Under the pieces are notes generated by a model that made no database searches, was not told the DNA's origin, and was given only the letters and a program-made list of their open reading frames with translations. Shown here piece by piece: positions 8,555 through 16,380 of a DNA stretch of 45,971 nt. The DNA is from Candidatus Melainabacteria bacterium (GTDB lineage Bacteria; Cyanobacteriota; Vampirovibrionia; Obscuribacterales; Obscuribacteraceae): NCBI GenBank assembly GCA_003153555.1, contig PLZS01000087.1, forward strand, positions 83,384 through 129,354, given 5' to 3'. Position 1 is the stretch's first letter. The number at the start of each line of letters is the position of its first letter. The position numbers and the translations under genes are program-made.

Positions 8555-9593
8555 TCTTTGTCACTAACTCCGTGTCCAAAGCGAAATCTTTTTCTGTCTT
8601 GCCGAGCCACTGTAACGCGGTACCAGATAGAAGACGCTTACGGGTTTTTTCTGAGATTTCCGGTAGAGATTCAATGAGTCTACCAGGTTCTTCCTCGCCA
8701 AGGGGGAACGGATAATCTGTGCCAAGCGCAATGTTGTTCTCTCCGTAGATTTCCAGGAGGTATTTGAGCATCTGGGTATCATGCACGAGTGAATCAACGT
8801 AGAATTTGCCGAGATATGAGCGTGGATTTGCTTTGTTGTCGATTGCGCAAAGGTCTGGGCGCATTTCAAAGCCATGTTCGATCCGTCCGATCGTGCCGGT
8901 GAAAGCGCCACCGCCATGCGCAAAACAAACACGCAGCTTTGGTAACCTTTCAAAAATGCCACCGAATATCATCGAGCAGATGGCCAGCGAAACTTCTGCA
9001 GGCATTCCAACCAGCCATGGCAGCCAGTATCTTTGCATTTTGGCCTCGCCCATCATGTCCCAAGGATGCACGAAGATCGCGGCGCCAAGCTCCTCGGCTG
9101 CTTGAAAAATAGGAAACAAGTTATCGTCGTTCAAATTCCAATCATTGACGTGTGATCCAATTTGAATGCCGGCAAAATTCAAATCTCTCATGCAGCGTTC
9201 CAATTCTTTAATCGCATGTTGCGGTGACTGCATAGGAAGCGTGCCTAAGCCCACAAATCGATGCGGGTTTGAGCGCACCACTTCTGCAATATGATCGTTT
9301 AAAAATTGGGACAAGTACATGCCGTGCTCGGCTTTTGTCCAGTAATTAAACATTACGGGCACTGTGGACAACACCTGCACAGACACGCCATGCTTATCTG
9401 ATTCAGTCAAGCGAGTCAGTGGATCCCAGCAATTGCTTTCGATCTCGCGAAAAAATTTTCCATCATCTCGAATCATGCGAGCGCAACAAGGTTTGTGATG
9501 TTCAAGTGTGATGAAACCACCATAGCCAAATCGTTGTTTCAAGTTTGGCAAATCACGCGGAAGAATGTGCGTGTGGACATCAATTTTTTGCAT
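8541..9593 (-). CDS. 2-amino-3-carboxymuconate-6-semialdehyde decarboxylase (ACMSD)
   Basis: 350-residue amidohydrolase-superfamily decarboxylase. It removes CO2 from the unstable ring-opening product of 3-hydroxyanthranilate, so carbon goes to 2-aminomuconate semialdehyde rather than spontaneously to quinolinate and NAD. Zinc ligands are visible: H7 and H9 (DVHTH), His of FVHPWDMMG (about 177), His of CFAHGGGAF (about 228) and Asp of GTDYPFP (about 294). Length and motif order match ACMSD (NbaD-type). It overlaps haaO upstream and kynU downstream by 14 bases each. The semialdehyde dehydrogenase that should follow is not in this window. Confidence 0.92.
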   Translation of the reverse strand: MQKIDVHTHILPRDLPNLKQRFGYGGFITLEHHKPCCARMIRDDGKFFREIESNCWDPLTRLTESDKHGVSVQVLSTVPVMFNYWTKAEHGMYLSQFLNDHIAEVVRSNPHRFVGLGTLPMQSPQHAIKELERCMRDLNFAGIQIGSHVNDWNLNDDNLFPIFQAAEELGAAIFVHPWDMMGEAKMQRYWLPWLVGMPAEVSLAICSMIFGGIFERLPKLRVCFAHGGGAFTGTIGRIEHGFEMRPDLCAIDNKANPRSYLGKFYVDSLVHDTQMLKYLLEIYGENNIALGTDYPFPLGEEEPGRLIESLPEISEKTRKRLLSGTALQWLGKTEKDFALDTELVTKNVQH

Positions 9594-10104
9594 TTGGTTT
9601 CGTCATCTTTGTACCGCAAGATTTGCAGGTGGTGTGGTCATCGCTTGAGTAGAAGCGCTCGAAGATCGGCGGAAATTGCTTAACGATATCCGTTAAATGA
9701 AAGCTTTCCTCGTACAATTTGGTCGCACATTTATCGCAATGCCATTCAAACGTGTCTAACTCGTCAGCGCTTCTTTTCTTTTCGAGCACGAGTCCAACTG
9801 TGTTCGCTGGACGTTGAGGGCTGTGTGGCATTCCTGCGGGTAAGAGAAAGATCTCGCCGGCGCGAATCGGCACGTCGACAAACTTTCCATCGTCAATCAC
9901 CTTGAGCACCATATCGCCTTCAATTTGATAGAAGAATTCTTCGCCTGAATTGACATGATAGTCAGTGCGCGAATTGGGACCGCCAACGACCATGACAATG
10001 AATTCGCGATCTTCCCAAATCACCTGGTTGCCGACAGGCGGTTTCAAAAGATGACGATTGTCATCAATCCATTTCTTAAAGTTGATTGGTGCAAGCCTGC
10101 TCAT
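9580..10104 (-). CDS. haaO: 3-hydroxyanthranilate 3,4-dioxygenase
   Basis: 174-residue cupin dioxygenase that opens the 3-hydroxyanthranilate ring with O2 at Fe(II). The cupin ligands H50, E56 and H94 and the substrate arginines R46 and R98 are present. The C-terminal rubredoxin-like metal site of the bacterial enzymes is intact: C123-x2-C126 and C160-x2-C163. The start is well supported by GAGGAG six bases before the ATG. First gene of the operon haaO-ACMSD-kynU-kmo-GNAT, so transcription order is the reverse of the order of reactions. The upstream steps (tryptophan 2,3-dioxygenase, kynurenine formamidase) are not encoded nearby. Confidence 0.95.
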   Translation of the reverse strand: MSRLAPINFKKWIDDNRHLLKPPVGNQVIWEDREFIVMVVGGPNSRTDYHVNSGEEFFYQIEGDMVLKVIDDGKFVDVPIRAGEIFLLPAGMPHSPQRPANTVGLVLEKKRSADELDTFEWHCDKCATKLYEESFHLTDIVKQFPPIFERFYSSDDHTTCKSCGTKMTKPNAKN

Positions 10105-10307
10105 ATAGTCTCCTCGAAGATGGAGCGCGGTTATTCTAACCGCCTATAACATCACGGATCAAGCTAAAGTCCGATTAGCCATTTATGTAAGTGTACAGCC
10201 GTGTTGGACGCACCTGGCGCTTTGCAAGCACGGTTCCTGATGACGTCACACAAAGACCGTGTAGAATTAGGCGATTACACACACACGCGGCTTGGCGGAG
10301 GTTCATC
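10105..10307. promoter_or_regulatory. Divergent promoter region with TGACGTCA palindrome
   Basis: 203 bases between the divergently read haaO operon and the PfpI-type gene must hold both promoters. An 8-bp perfect palindrome TGACGTCA lies at 10241-10248, about 60 bases before the PfpI start. I see no convincing -10/-35 pair by eye, and no regulator gene is adjacent. Confidence 0.35.
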
Positions 10308-10841
10308 ATGGAGCTCACCGGAAAAAACGTTCTCATTTTTATTGGTCCTGATTTCGAGGATCGAGAGCTTATTTATCCCTACTATCGTTTTTTAGAAGCA
10401 GGCGCCAAGGTTAAGCTGGCCGGGCTGGGTGAAAAAACATACAAAGGCAAATACGGAATTCCCATGAACGTTGATGGGAACTGTGAGGATTTCGTAACTC
10501 AAAAATGGGATGCGGTTATGGTTCCTGGAGGCTGGGCGCCCGACAAGATCCGTGCCAACAAGGCTGCACTCGAAATCGTCAAGAAGGCTGCTTCTCAAGG
10601 CGCTGTCGTTGCAGCAATTTGCCATGGCGGCTGGGTTCTAGCTTCTGCCGACGTTGTGCGCGGTAAAAAGCTGACCAGCTACAAAAATATTGCCGACGAT
10701 TTAATCAATGCTGGTGCCAAGTGGGTCGATGAGGAAGTGGTTGTGGATGGTGGATTGGTAACTTCGCGCACACCTGCAGATCTGCCCGCTTTTTGCCGCG
10801 AGATGATCAACGTGATGAAATTGGCCAAAGTGACTGCTTAA
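10308..10841 (+). CDS. DJ-1/PfpI-family (class I glutamine amidotransferase-like) protein
   Basis: 177 residues. The start is the ATG at 10308, preceded by GGCGGAGGTTC; the longer frame to 10191 has no comparable site. DJ-1/PfpI fold: VLIFIGPDFEDRELIYPYYRF with the conserved acidic residue near 17-20, and the nucleophile elbow AAICHGGWVLASA with Cys at about 109, followed by GKKLTSYKNIADDL and the C-terminal RTPADLPAFCREMI. The family includes PfpI/YhbO-type stress proteins, with proposed peptidase or deglycase activities that remain debated. The stop codon overlaps that of the convergent kinase gene. Confidence 0.88.
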   Translation: MELTGKNVLIFIGPDFEDRELIYPYYRFLEAGAKVKLAGLGEKTYKGKYGIPMNVDGNCEDFVTQKWDAVMVPGGWAPDKIRANKAALEIVKKAASQGAVVAAICHGGWVLASADVVRGKKLTSYKNIADDLINAGAKWVDEEVVVDGGLVTSRTPADLPAFCREMINVMKLAKVTA

Positions 10842-12370
10842 GTTCGACGCCTTTGGAAGGGAATGACGTCGCCATTGTGCGCGTTCGTTTGGATCTTCGT
10901 CTCGTCTTGGGCGATCCATTGTTTGCACATGGTTGCCAGAAGCGGTAGTGACAGTGGCTTCGTCATGTAGTCGTCCATACCAGCGTTAATGCACTTTTCT
11001 CGATCGCCCGGCATTGCGTGTGCTGTGGTGGCGACAATCGGCACGTGCATCCGCGAGGTCACCTCCATTTCCCGAATCAAGGCGGTCGCCTCTAAGCCGT
11101 CCATGTCAGGCATCTGAATGTCCATAAGGATGAGCGCGTATTGTTTTTGCTTCACAGCATTGACGGCTTCGCGTCCGGTGCCTGCAACGTTGGCCGTGTA
11201 ACCGAGGCGCTTCAGCTGTAATATCGTTAGCTTGGCGTTGACTGGATTATCTTCAACGAGAAGAATGGCACTTCTCTTAGTGGTAGAGGTAATTAGTTGC
11301 GGGTCTTTCTCAACTTTGACAGCCTTGGGAGTCGCTGCCTCTAAGGGAACAGTGAACCAAAATGTTGATCCTTTTCCAGGCGAACTGTGGATGCCTATTT
11401 TGCCGCCCATGAGTTCGACTAGATTTTTGCAGATGGATAAGCCCAAGCCTGTACCGCCATAGCGTCTGGTGGTGGAACCATCGGCTTGAACGAACGGTTG
11501 AAATAGCTTGGCGCTCTGCTCTTGAGATAGTCCAATACCAGTGTCTGTGATCGCAAACCTGATTTGCTTTGTATCGTCATCAAGACAAACCTGAATGAGA
11601 ATTTTTCCTTGCTCAGTAAACTTAATCGCGTTGTCGATCAGGTTAACGACGATTTGGCGCAACCGGCTTGGATCGCCTTGGACGCGAGCTTGTACATCTG
11701 GCGAAACAAAACTAATGAGAATCAGTTTCTTTTTGTCGGCTTTGGCACGCATTAGTTGAATAGCCGTTTCAAGCAGTGGATTTAGATCGAAATCAATTTT
11801 TTCAAGTTGCAGCTGACGAGCATCAATTTTGGAAAAGTCCAGGATCTCGTTAATCAAGACCAGCAGTGAATTGGCTGAATTGAGTGAAATCATTGCCAAC
11901 TCTTGCTGTTCATCGTTTAACTGCATTCCCAAAAGCAATTCGTTTGTTCCGATGATACCGCTTAGTGGAGTGCGCAATTCATGACTGACTTTTGCCAGAA
12001 ATTCTGATCGTGCTTTTAGCGCCTGCGTAATTTGGCTCTGTGACTCAACTAGCTCATCGACTTGCTTATTCAGTTGCTGGTTGAGAATCTGAACTTGATC
12101 GTAGGCAGCCATCTTTTCATTTTCGGAACGTTCAAGCGCATGTGCAAAGAGCCAGACGAACACGGGTAAACCGACGGTCAAGAGCAGCACGACCAATAGA
12201 AGGTCATTGACAGTGTCTCTGCTTGATGCGCTGACCAGTCCCAATGTGGGCATTAAAAAATATATGCCGCCGGCTACACCCCAACAAGATGCCAAAGCAA
12301 TGGCTTGAACGATCACCATGACTTGGCTTTTAGCCCCCATGGTCTTTGATTTTGCGGGCTGAGTTTGCAT
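10838..12370 (-). CDS. Hybrid sensor histidine kinase / response regulator
   Basis: 510 residues. Two membrane helices (about 16-42 and 56-78) with no large periplasmic domain, a coiled-coil (about 85-120), HisKA with SHELRTPLSG (His near 131), HATPase_c with NLIDNAIKF, DTGIGL and GTGLGL boxes (about 175-345), then a C-terminal receiver (about 375-495). The receiver has an intact acidic pocket (VEDN), phospho-acceptor Asp in LMDIQMPDMDG, and the conserved Lys in MTKPL. Such hybrids usually pass phosphate on to an Hpt protein; none is seen. The next gene upstream on the same strand (12585-12995) is a stand-alone receiver and may belong to the same pathway. The stop codon overlaps that of the convergent PfpI-type gene through a shared TTAA. 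Confidence 0.92.
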   Translation of the reverse strand: MQTQPAKSKTMGAKSQVMVIVQAIALASCWGVAGGIYFLMPTLGLVSASSRDTVNDLLLVVLLLTVGLPVFVWLFAHALERSENEKMAAYDQVQILNQQLNKQVDELVESQSQITQALKARSEFLAKVSHELRTPLSGIIGTNELLLGMQLNDEQQELAMISLNSANSLLVLINEILDFSKIDARQLQLEKIDFDLNPLLETAIQLMRAKADKKKLILISFVSPDVQARVQGDPSRLRQIVVNLIDNAIKFTEQGKILIQVCLDDDTKQIRFAITDTGIGLSQEQSAKLFQPFVQADGSTTRRYGGTGLGLSICKNLVELMGGKIGIHSSPGKGSTFWFTVPLEAATPKAVKVEKDPQLITSTTKRSAILLVEDNPVNAKLTILQLKRLGYTANVAGTGREAVNAVKQKQYALILMDIQMPDMDGLEATALIREMEVTSRMHVPIVATTAHAMPGDREKCINAGMDDYMTKPLSLPLLATMCKQWIAQDETKIQTNAHNGDVIPFQRRRT

Positions 12371-12584
12371 AAGCGTATTATGAGTCGGTTGATTCGTCCA
12401 AAGTTGCGCTGCTAAAGAGGCGCCTTTCTAGAATGTAGCACCATCGTCTACTCGAGCTAGTCTTTACTGCTGGCCACCAATAAGCCCTGAGCGCCTGAAC
12501 CTGGCGAGCTGACCCAGATTTCCAAATTTTACACGCCGCTAATTATATGGATTTCGCTACAATTTTCGGGGAAACTTCGCATTT

Positions 12585-12995
12585 TCATTCTGGCGTTTGC
12601 GGCAGACGTAGACCCTTTTCCGCCAGTCTAATGTTGATGTACGGAATAATTTCTCGCTTTAGTTGCGAAGCATCAAGCGGAAATGCAAGCACCGCGTCTG
12701 CCCCAAGAGCCAAGGCCCGATCTGAGACTGATGCGTCTTCGACTGGTCCAATGAAAAGGAATGGAATCGCTCGCAGCTCAGCGTCAGCTTTGATTTCGCT
12801 TATAAAACTCCAACCGTCGCCGTCGGTCATGACGAAGTCGCACAATATTACGTCGGGCAAATTCTTTTGGGCAAGAAAAATTGCCAGCGACATCGAAGGT
12901 GCTGAAATAATTTGGTAGTCGAGTTCGTTGAAGGCTTGTCGCGCTAGCTCAGCGTATTGTGGATGACTGCCGGCAGCAAGAATGTTTATTGTCAT
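12585..12995 (-). CDS. Atypical stand-alone receiver-domain protein
   Basis: 136 residues from the ATG at 12995 (a longer frame reaches 13025). CheY-like pattern of alternating strands and helices: INILAAGSHPQYAELARQAF, PDVILCDFVMTDGDGWSFISEI, IPFLFIGPVEDASVSDRALALGADAVLAFPLDASQL. The Asp of LCDF aligns with the usual phospho-acceptor. The acidic pair after strand 1 is replaced by AAGS, the Thr/Ser after strand 4 by Gly (FIG), and the Lys after strand 5 by Phe (AFPLD). These losses argue against normal Mg-dependent phosphorylation. It could be a pseudo-receiver acting by protein contact. It lies upstream of the hybrid kinase on the same strand with a 214-base gap. Confidence 0.75.
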   Translation of the reverse strand: MTINILAAGSHPQYAELARQAFNELDYQIISAPSMSLAIFLAQKNLPDVILCDFVMTDGDGWSFISEIKADAELRAIPFLFIGPVEDASVSDRALALGADAVLAFPLDASQLKREIIPYINIRLAEKGLRLPQTPE

Positions 12996-13130
12996 TTCAA
13001 CCAAGTTTGTGTGTCGTGCCGGCATGAATCTTGTTTCTGCCGACCAAAGATATTGTCTCTTTTACATTGCGCGACGTCCATCCTTGAGAAGAAGTAGAAT
13101 GTTGAACTCGCAACCTTTTGAGGGGAAGTC

Positions 13131-14027
13131 ATGGAGAAAAGAGCATTCGGAAAGACTGGAATGACCGTGGGTGCGCTTGGTTTCGGAGGTGGCGAAATCG
13201 GATATGAGTATGCCTCGCTCGAAACCGTCAAAGAACTCTTGGCTGCGGCTATCGACGAGGGTCTGAATGTAATCGATACGGCAGAGTGCTACGCCGATAG
13301 CGAGCAACTGATTGGCGATGCGGTGAGCAAAAGACGGAATGACTTCTATTTGTTTACGAAATGTGGACACGGCGCGACTTATACGGAAGAAAAATGGTCC
13401 AAGCAAGACATTACCGAGAGCATCGACCGCAGTCTGAAGCGTTTGCAGACGGACCATTTAGATTTGATTCAACTGCATAGCTGTAACGAAGCCATTCTGC
13501 GTAAAGGCGAGGTTATCGAGGCGCTACAAGCGGCGAAGCAAGCGGGCAAGACTAGATTCATCGGTTACAGCGGAGATGGCACTGACGCAGTTTATGCCAT
13601 CAGTACAGGGGCTTTCGACACACTGCAAACCTCGGTCAACATTGCCGATCAACAAGGGCTTGATCTGACGATTCCGCTGGCAGTCGAAAAAAACATGGGC
13701 GTTATCGCCAAGCGTCCGATCGCAAACGCTGCCTGGCGCAGCAAAACAAAGCCGGAAAATTCATATATCCAGCCATATTGGGAGCGGCTGCAGAAGCTTC
13801 AATATGACTTCATCAACGACAATCCAAGCGAATCTGTCGAGAAAGCTTTGCGTTTCACGTTGAGCGTACCTGGCGTTCACGTAGCAATAGTTGGCACGAC
13901 CAAGCCGGGTAGATGGCGTGAGAATGCCGAACTGCTGGCAAAAGGACCGCTAAGCAAAGAAGAATTCGAAGCAATCAGAAAGACATGGGCAAAAGTTGCG
14001 AAGGGCGATTGGGTGGGACAGGTCTAG
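13131..14027 (+). CDS. Aldo/keto reductase
   Basis: 298-residue NAD(P)H-dependent oxidoreductase of the AKR superfamily, (beta/alpha)8 barrel. The catalytic tetrad is present: D49, Y54, K77 and H116. The N-terminal EKRAFGKTGMTVGALGFGGGEIG and the cofactor region near the C-terminus (VAIVGTTKPGRWRENAELL) fit the bacterial YdjG/general stress Gsp69 type of AKR. The ATG follows GAGGGGAAGTC. Substrate unknown. It is transcribed alone, convergent with the hydrolase gene at 14.1-15.1 kb, with two REP hairpins in between that could act as a transcription barrier. Confidence 0.9.
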   Translation: MEKRAFGKTGMTVGALGFGGGEIGYEYASLETVKELLAAAIDEGLNVIDTAECYADSEQLIGDAVSKRRNDFYLFTKCGHGATYTEEKWSKQDITESIDRSLKRLQTDHLDLIQLHSCNEAILRKGEVIEALQAAKQAGKTRFIGYSGDGTDAVYAISTGAFDTLQTSVNIADQQGLDLTIPLAVEKNMGVIAKRPIANAAWRSKTKPENSYIQPYWERLQKLQYDFINDNPSESVEKALRFTLSVPGVHVAIVGTTKPGRWRENAELLAKGPLSKEEFEAIRKTWAKVAKGDWVGQV

Positions 14028-14043
14028 AGTCCGGGCTAATCGC

Positions 14044-14070
14044 TAGGAGCGCCGGCTTCCAGCCGGCATC
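14044..14070 (+). repeat. REP element 2 (variant hairpin)
   Basis: GGAG followed by the perfect 7-bp stem GCCGGCT / AGCCGGC with a TCC loop. Differs from REP 1 in the last stem pair and loop. It lies just after the aldo/keto reductase stop and is followed by a second copy of the last bases of the neighbouring hydrolase gene. Confidence 0.88.
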
Positions 14071-14090
14071 GCTTTTGGTTTGTACGCTCA

Positions 14091-14120
14091 CCTGGGAGCG
14101 CCGGCTTCCAGCCGGCATCG
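14091..14120 (+). repeat. REP element 3 (variant hairpin)
   Basis: CCTGGGAGC then the same GCCGGCT/AGCCGGC stem as REP 2, ending three bases before the stop codon of the minus-strand hydrolase. REP 2 and REP 3 are in direct orientation 47 bases apart, between the ends of two convergent genes. Confidence 0.9.
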
Positions 14121-14123
14121 AGC

Positions 14124-15110
14124 TTAATCGCTTTTGGTTTGCGCAGGAATGTCCACGATTTTGTCCGTCTGATCCACTAATTGTTTTGCTAACCAGGTAT
14201 CGATTTCGCTTAAGATTCTCGGGTCAGTGTGAGTCGTTTCAAGCAACAGGTGCCCCTTATCAGGTGAGATAAAGATGGTTTGGTTTTGCGAGCCAACCTT
14301 TTTCATGAATGGTTCGATTGCCTTTGCTTTATAAATCTGATCTTTCTCTCCTGCCACCACCAGTAGGGGCATGTTTTCAGGCATCTTTTCCGCACCTTGG
14401 AGTGCTTCCGAGTTCGTTCGCATGCTCTTAATCAGGTCAGCGGCACTGAGTTTGCGGTTGATCATCGGATCTTTCATGTAGTGCTCGGTGACTGTTTCGT
14501 CTTCCGACAAGTATGGAGTAATGTTTGGCTCCAAGTCGTAAGGTTTATATGGTGACGACCAGCCTTTGAAGAGGTCGACAACCAGTCTAGGACTAGGGTG
14601 GAAGGATCGCTTTATACACGGGCTCGACAAAATGGCGCCATCGGCTAATTCAGGTTTGTTGGATAGCAGCCACAATGCCATATTGGAACCAAGGCTCTCG
14701 CCCATACAAAATATCTTCTGTTGCGGATAAATCCGTCTCAGCATGCCGAGCACCTCGGTCATATCGACTTTACTTTGCGTGTAATGAATTGCCGAATCGC
14801 CGCCGAACTTATCGTTTTCATGCTGCCAGCGACCAAACCCTCGCATGTCGAGAGCATAGACAGGATAACCGTTCGAGGCCAGATGGCGTGCTACGTCGTT
14901 GAATGTTTCAGAGTAAAGGGTTGCACCATGGATGCCGAATATGATTGCTTTTGTTTCTGCCGCGTCGTCTTTCCACTCAACTACAGGCAAATTAAGTTCT
15001 TTCCCAACTGCTGAGTCAACTGATTTTGTAGGCTCAGCGCCCGCGCCATGTGCAAACACTATAGAGGCAAAAATGCCGAATATTGCTATTTTGAAAGGCT
15101 GTGATTTCAT
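14124..15110 (-). CDS. Exported alpha/beta hydrolase (serine hydrolase)
   Basis: 328 residues from the ATG at 15110, chosen over 15152 because it starts directly with a signal peptide (MKSQPFKIAIFGIFASIVFAHGAGA). Alpha/beta-hydrolase fold of the Hydrolase_4 (lysophospholipase/monoacylglycerol lipase) type: IFGIHGATLYSETFNDVARHL (oxyanion region), MRGFGRWQHENDKFGG, nucleophile elbow CMGESLGSNMALW, Asp in VAGEKDQIYKA and His in DKGHLLLETTHTDP. The catalytic triad therefore appears complete. Likely periplasmic or secreted esterase; natural substrate unknown. Monocistronic by position. Confidence 0.88.
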   Translation of the reverse strand: MKSQPFKIAIFGIFASIVFAHGAGAEPTKSVDSAVGKELNLPVVEWKDDAAETKAIIFGIHGATLYSETFNDVARHLASNGYPVYALDMRGFGRWQHENDKFGGDSAIHYTQSKVDMTEVLGMLRRIYPQQKIFCMGESLGSNMALWLLSNKPELADGAILSSPCIKRSFHPSPRLVVDLFKGWSSPYKPYDLEPNITPYLSEDETVTEHYMKDPMINRKLSAADLIKSMRTNSEALQGAEKMPENMPLLVVAGEKDQIYKAKAIEPFMKKVGSQNQTIFISPDKGHLLLETTHTDPRILSEIDTWLAKQLVDQTDKIVDIPAQTKSD

Positions 15111-15275
15111 CAAATTGTCCCAAACACCTGGCTTTTCGTCGCACCTGAGCATAACTCAACTTTTTGACTGAGGCGCCTTCTAATGCCCGATAGGCACAAT
15201 CGTACCAGACGGTGGGGTGTTAAATCCTTGGTTGACACGCACTCTTTACGTTTGCAGCTGCTGGATGTGATCTGA

Positions 15276-15701
15276 TTAGTACTGGTCAGATAGCGCTGAG
15301 ACCGCCTTTTGTATGGCTTCTTGTGCAGGAAGGAGTTCATTCTGCACAAGCGCGAGCGCTTCACCTTCTAAGTGTTTCAACTCGGTGCGGTAGAGTTCAA
15401 TGCCATGGTCCTCGCCCTCTTTCAGAGTGCCTATTGCTGAAGTCTCACCGAGTGCAACAGCGCCGGCTTCAACGATTTTTGCAAACGCGCCCCAAGCTCC
15501 AGATTTCGTGGTTGGTGCTCCACCTAGTTTGGTCACTAGTTGACTGAGCTTATCAATTCGTTCCTGATGTTCTGCTTTATAACTTGTGAGAGCAGCAATA
15601 ACGGTTGGAGTTTTTGCTTTTGCTATAACCATCGAATAACATTCGACAGCTGATAATTCGCCACCGATCAGTGCATTCAATCTGTCAATTTGGTTTGGCA
15701 T
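15276..15701 (-). CDS. DUF2383 (PA2169-type) four-helix-bundle protein
   Basis: 141 residues, all helical. The N-terminal NQIDRLNALIGGELSAVECYSMVIAKAKTP and the second-helix AEHQERIDKLSQLVTKLGGAP match the ferritin-like DUF2383/PA2169 family. Glu and His residues spaced as in ferritin-like di-metal sites (ELSAVE, EHQER, EDHGIELY) are present, but metal binding is not demonstrated for this protein. Function unknown; relatives are often stress-induced. A perfect ATGTGT-TG-ACACAT palindrome lies 23-36 bases upstream of the start. Confidence 0.8.
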   Translation of the reverse strand: MPNQIDRLNALIGGELSAVECYSMVIAKAKTPTVIAALTSYKAEHQERIDKLSQLVTKLGGAPTTKSGAWGAFAKIVEAGAVALGETSAIGTLKEGEDHGIELYRTELKHLEGEALALVQNELLPAQEAIQKAVSALSDQY

Positions 15702-15710
15702 CGTTTTCCC

Positions 15711-16380
15711 CTATGTGTCGACTATGTGTTGACACATAATATACAAAATCAGGCTACGAATCATTAGGTGCTTGTTACGGCGATTCGCGCCTTCGACACT
15801 GGAGTCATAAACCGGAACTAGGCGCCGTGCTACGTTTTGAAATAGACTGTCGATTTCAGAAACATTTGTCGCCTGGTAGAACTTAGCACCGTTGCCTGAT
15901 ATCCCCGCGATTCCGCCACTACTGACGTTCGCGTTGGTGTCGGTGAGAATATCTGTTTGCGAGGCTTGCAGCGACGGTACCAAGCACAAACCGATGCAGT
16001 AAATTGGAATTGCAGATGCATTTGCTGATGCTGCCTGCGCTCTGGCATCCTGAATGGGGTTGCCTCCCGTGCTGGGGGCGGTTGGCAAGCCGTCAGTGAA
16101 TAGAACAATGGCCTTTGTCGCCCCAACTCTGCTCAGCCCGTTACAGCCTTGTGCAGCAGTCTGCAGCTGTTTAATTGCTTGATAAAGAACTCCGGATATA
16201 TTCGTGCCTCCATATGCGACAAGCGGCTGCACTGCCGATGATACCGTTGCGTAGTTGCTGAAGGCCGCTCCCGCCGTAGGAATCAGGGCAATGTTTGGAT
16301 TCGGAGGTAAAGGACTGAAAGGGTCACCGGGAAAGGCGTTTGACGAGTAGCTGGTGGGGTTGTCGCTGATATTGCCAAGT
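15711..16380 (-). pseudogene. VWA-domain gene remnant, 5' end missing
   Basis: The open frame extends to 16430, but family-like sequence starts only near 16380 (ISDNPTSYSSNAF). It covers most of a von Willebrand A domain: TNISGVLYQAIKQL, AIVLFTDGLPTAP with the late MIDAS Asp, IPIYCIGLCL, and GAKFYQATNVSEIDSLFQNVARRL. The first strand with the DxSxS MIDAS motif is absent, so the metal site cannot form. Upstream the same DNA encodes TPR sequence in another frame. I read this as a deletion that joined the 5' part of a TPR gene to the 3' part of a VWA gene out of frame. TadG-like proteins have similar VWA ends. Expression as a truncated protein cannot be excluded. Confidence 0.65.
15713..15737. 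promoter_or_regulatory. Operator-like palindrome upstream of DUF2383 gene
   Basis: A 14-bp perfect palindrome, ATGTGT-TG-ACACAT at 15724-15737, plus a third ATGTGT half-site at 15713-15718, exactly 11 bp (one helical turn) from the first. It sits 12-36 bases before the DUF2383 start, where a repressor or activator would bind, and overlaps the end of the VWA remnant. Confidence 0.45.

Noticed and set aside
5082..10104. NAD de novo (quinolinate) synthesis cluster
   Set aside because: ACMSD diverts the intermediate away from quinolinate and no nadC is present, so a catabolic role is preferred.
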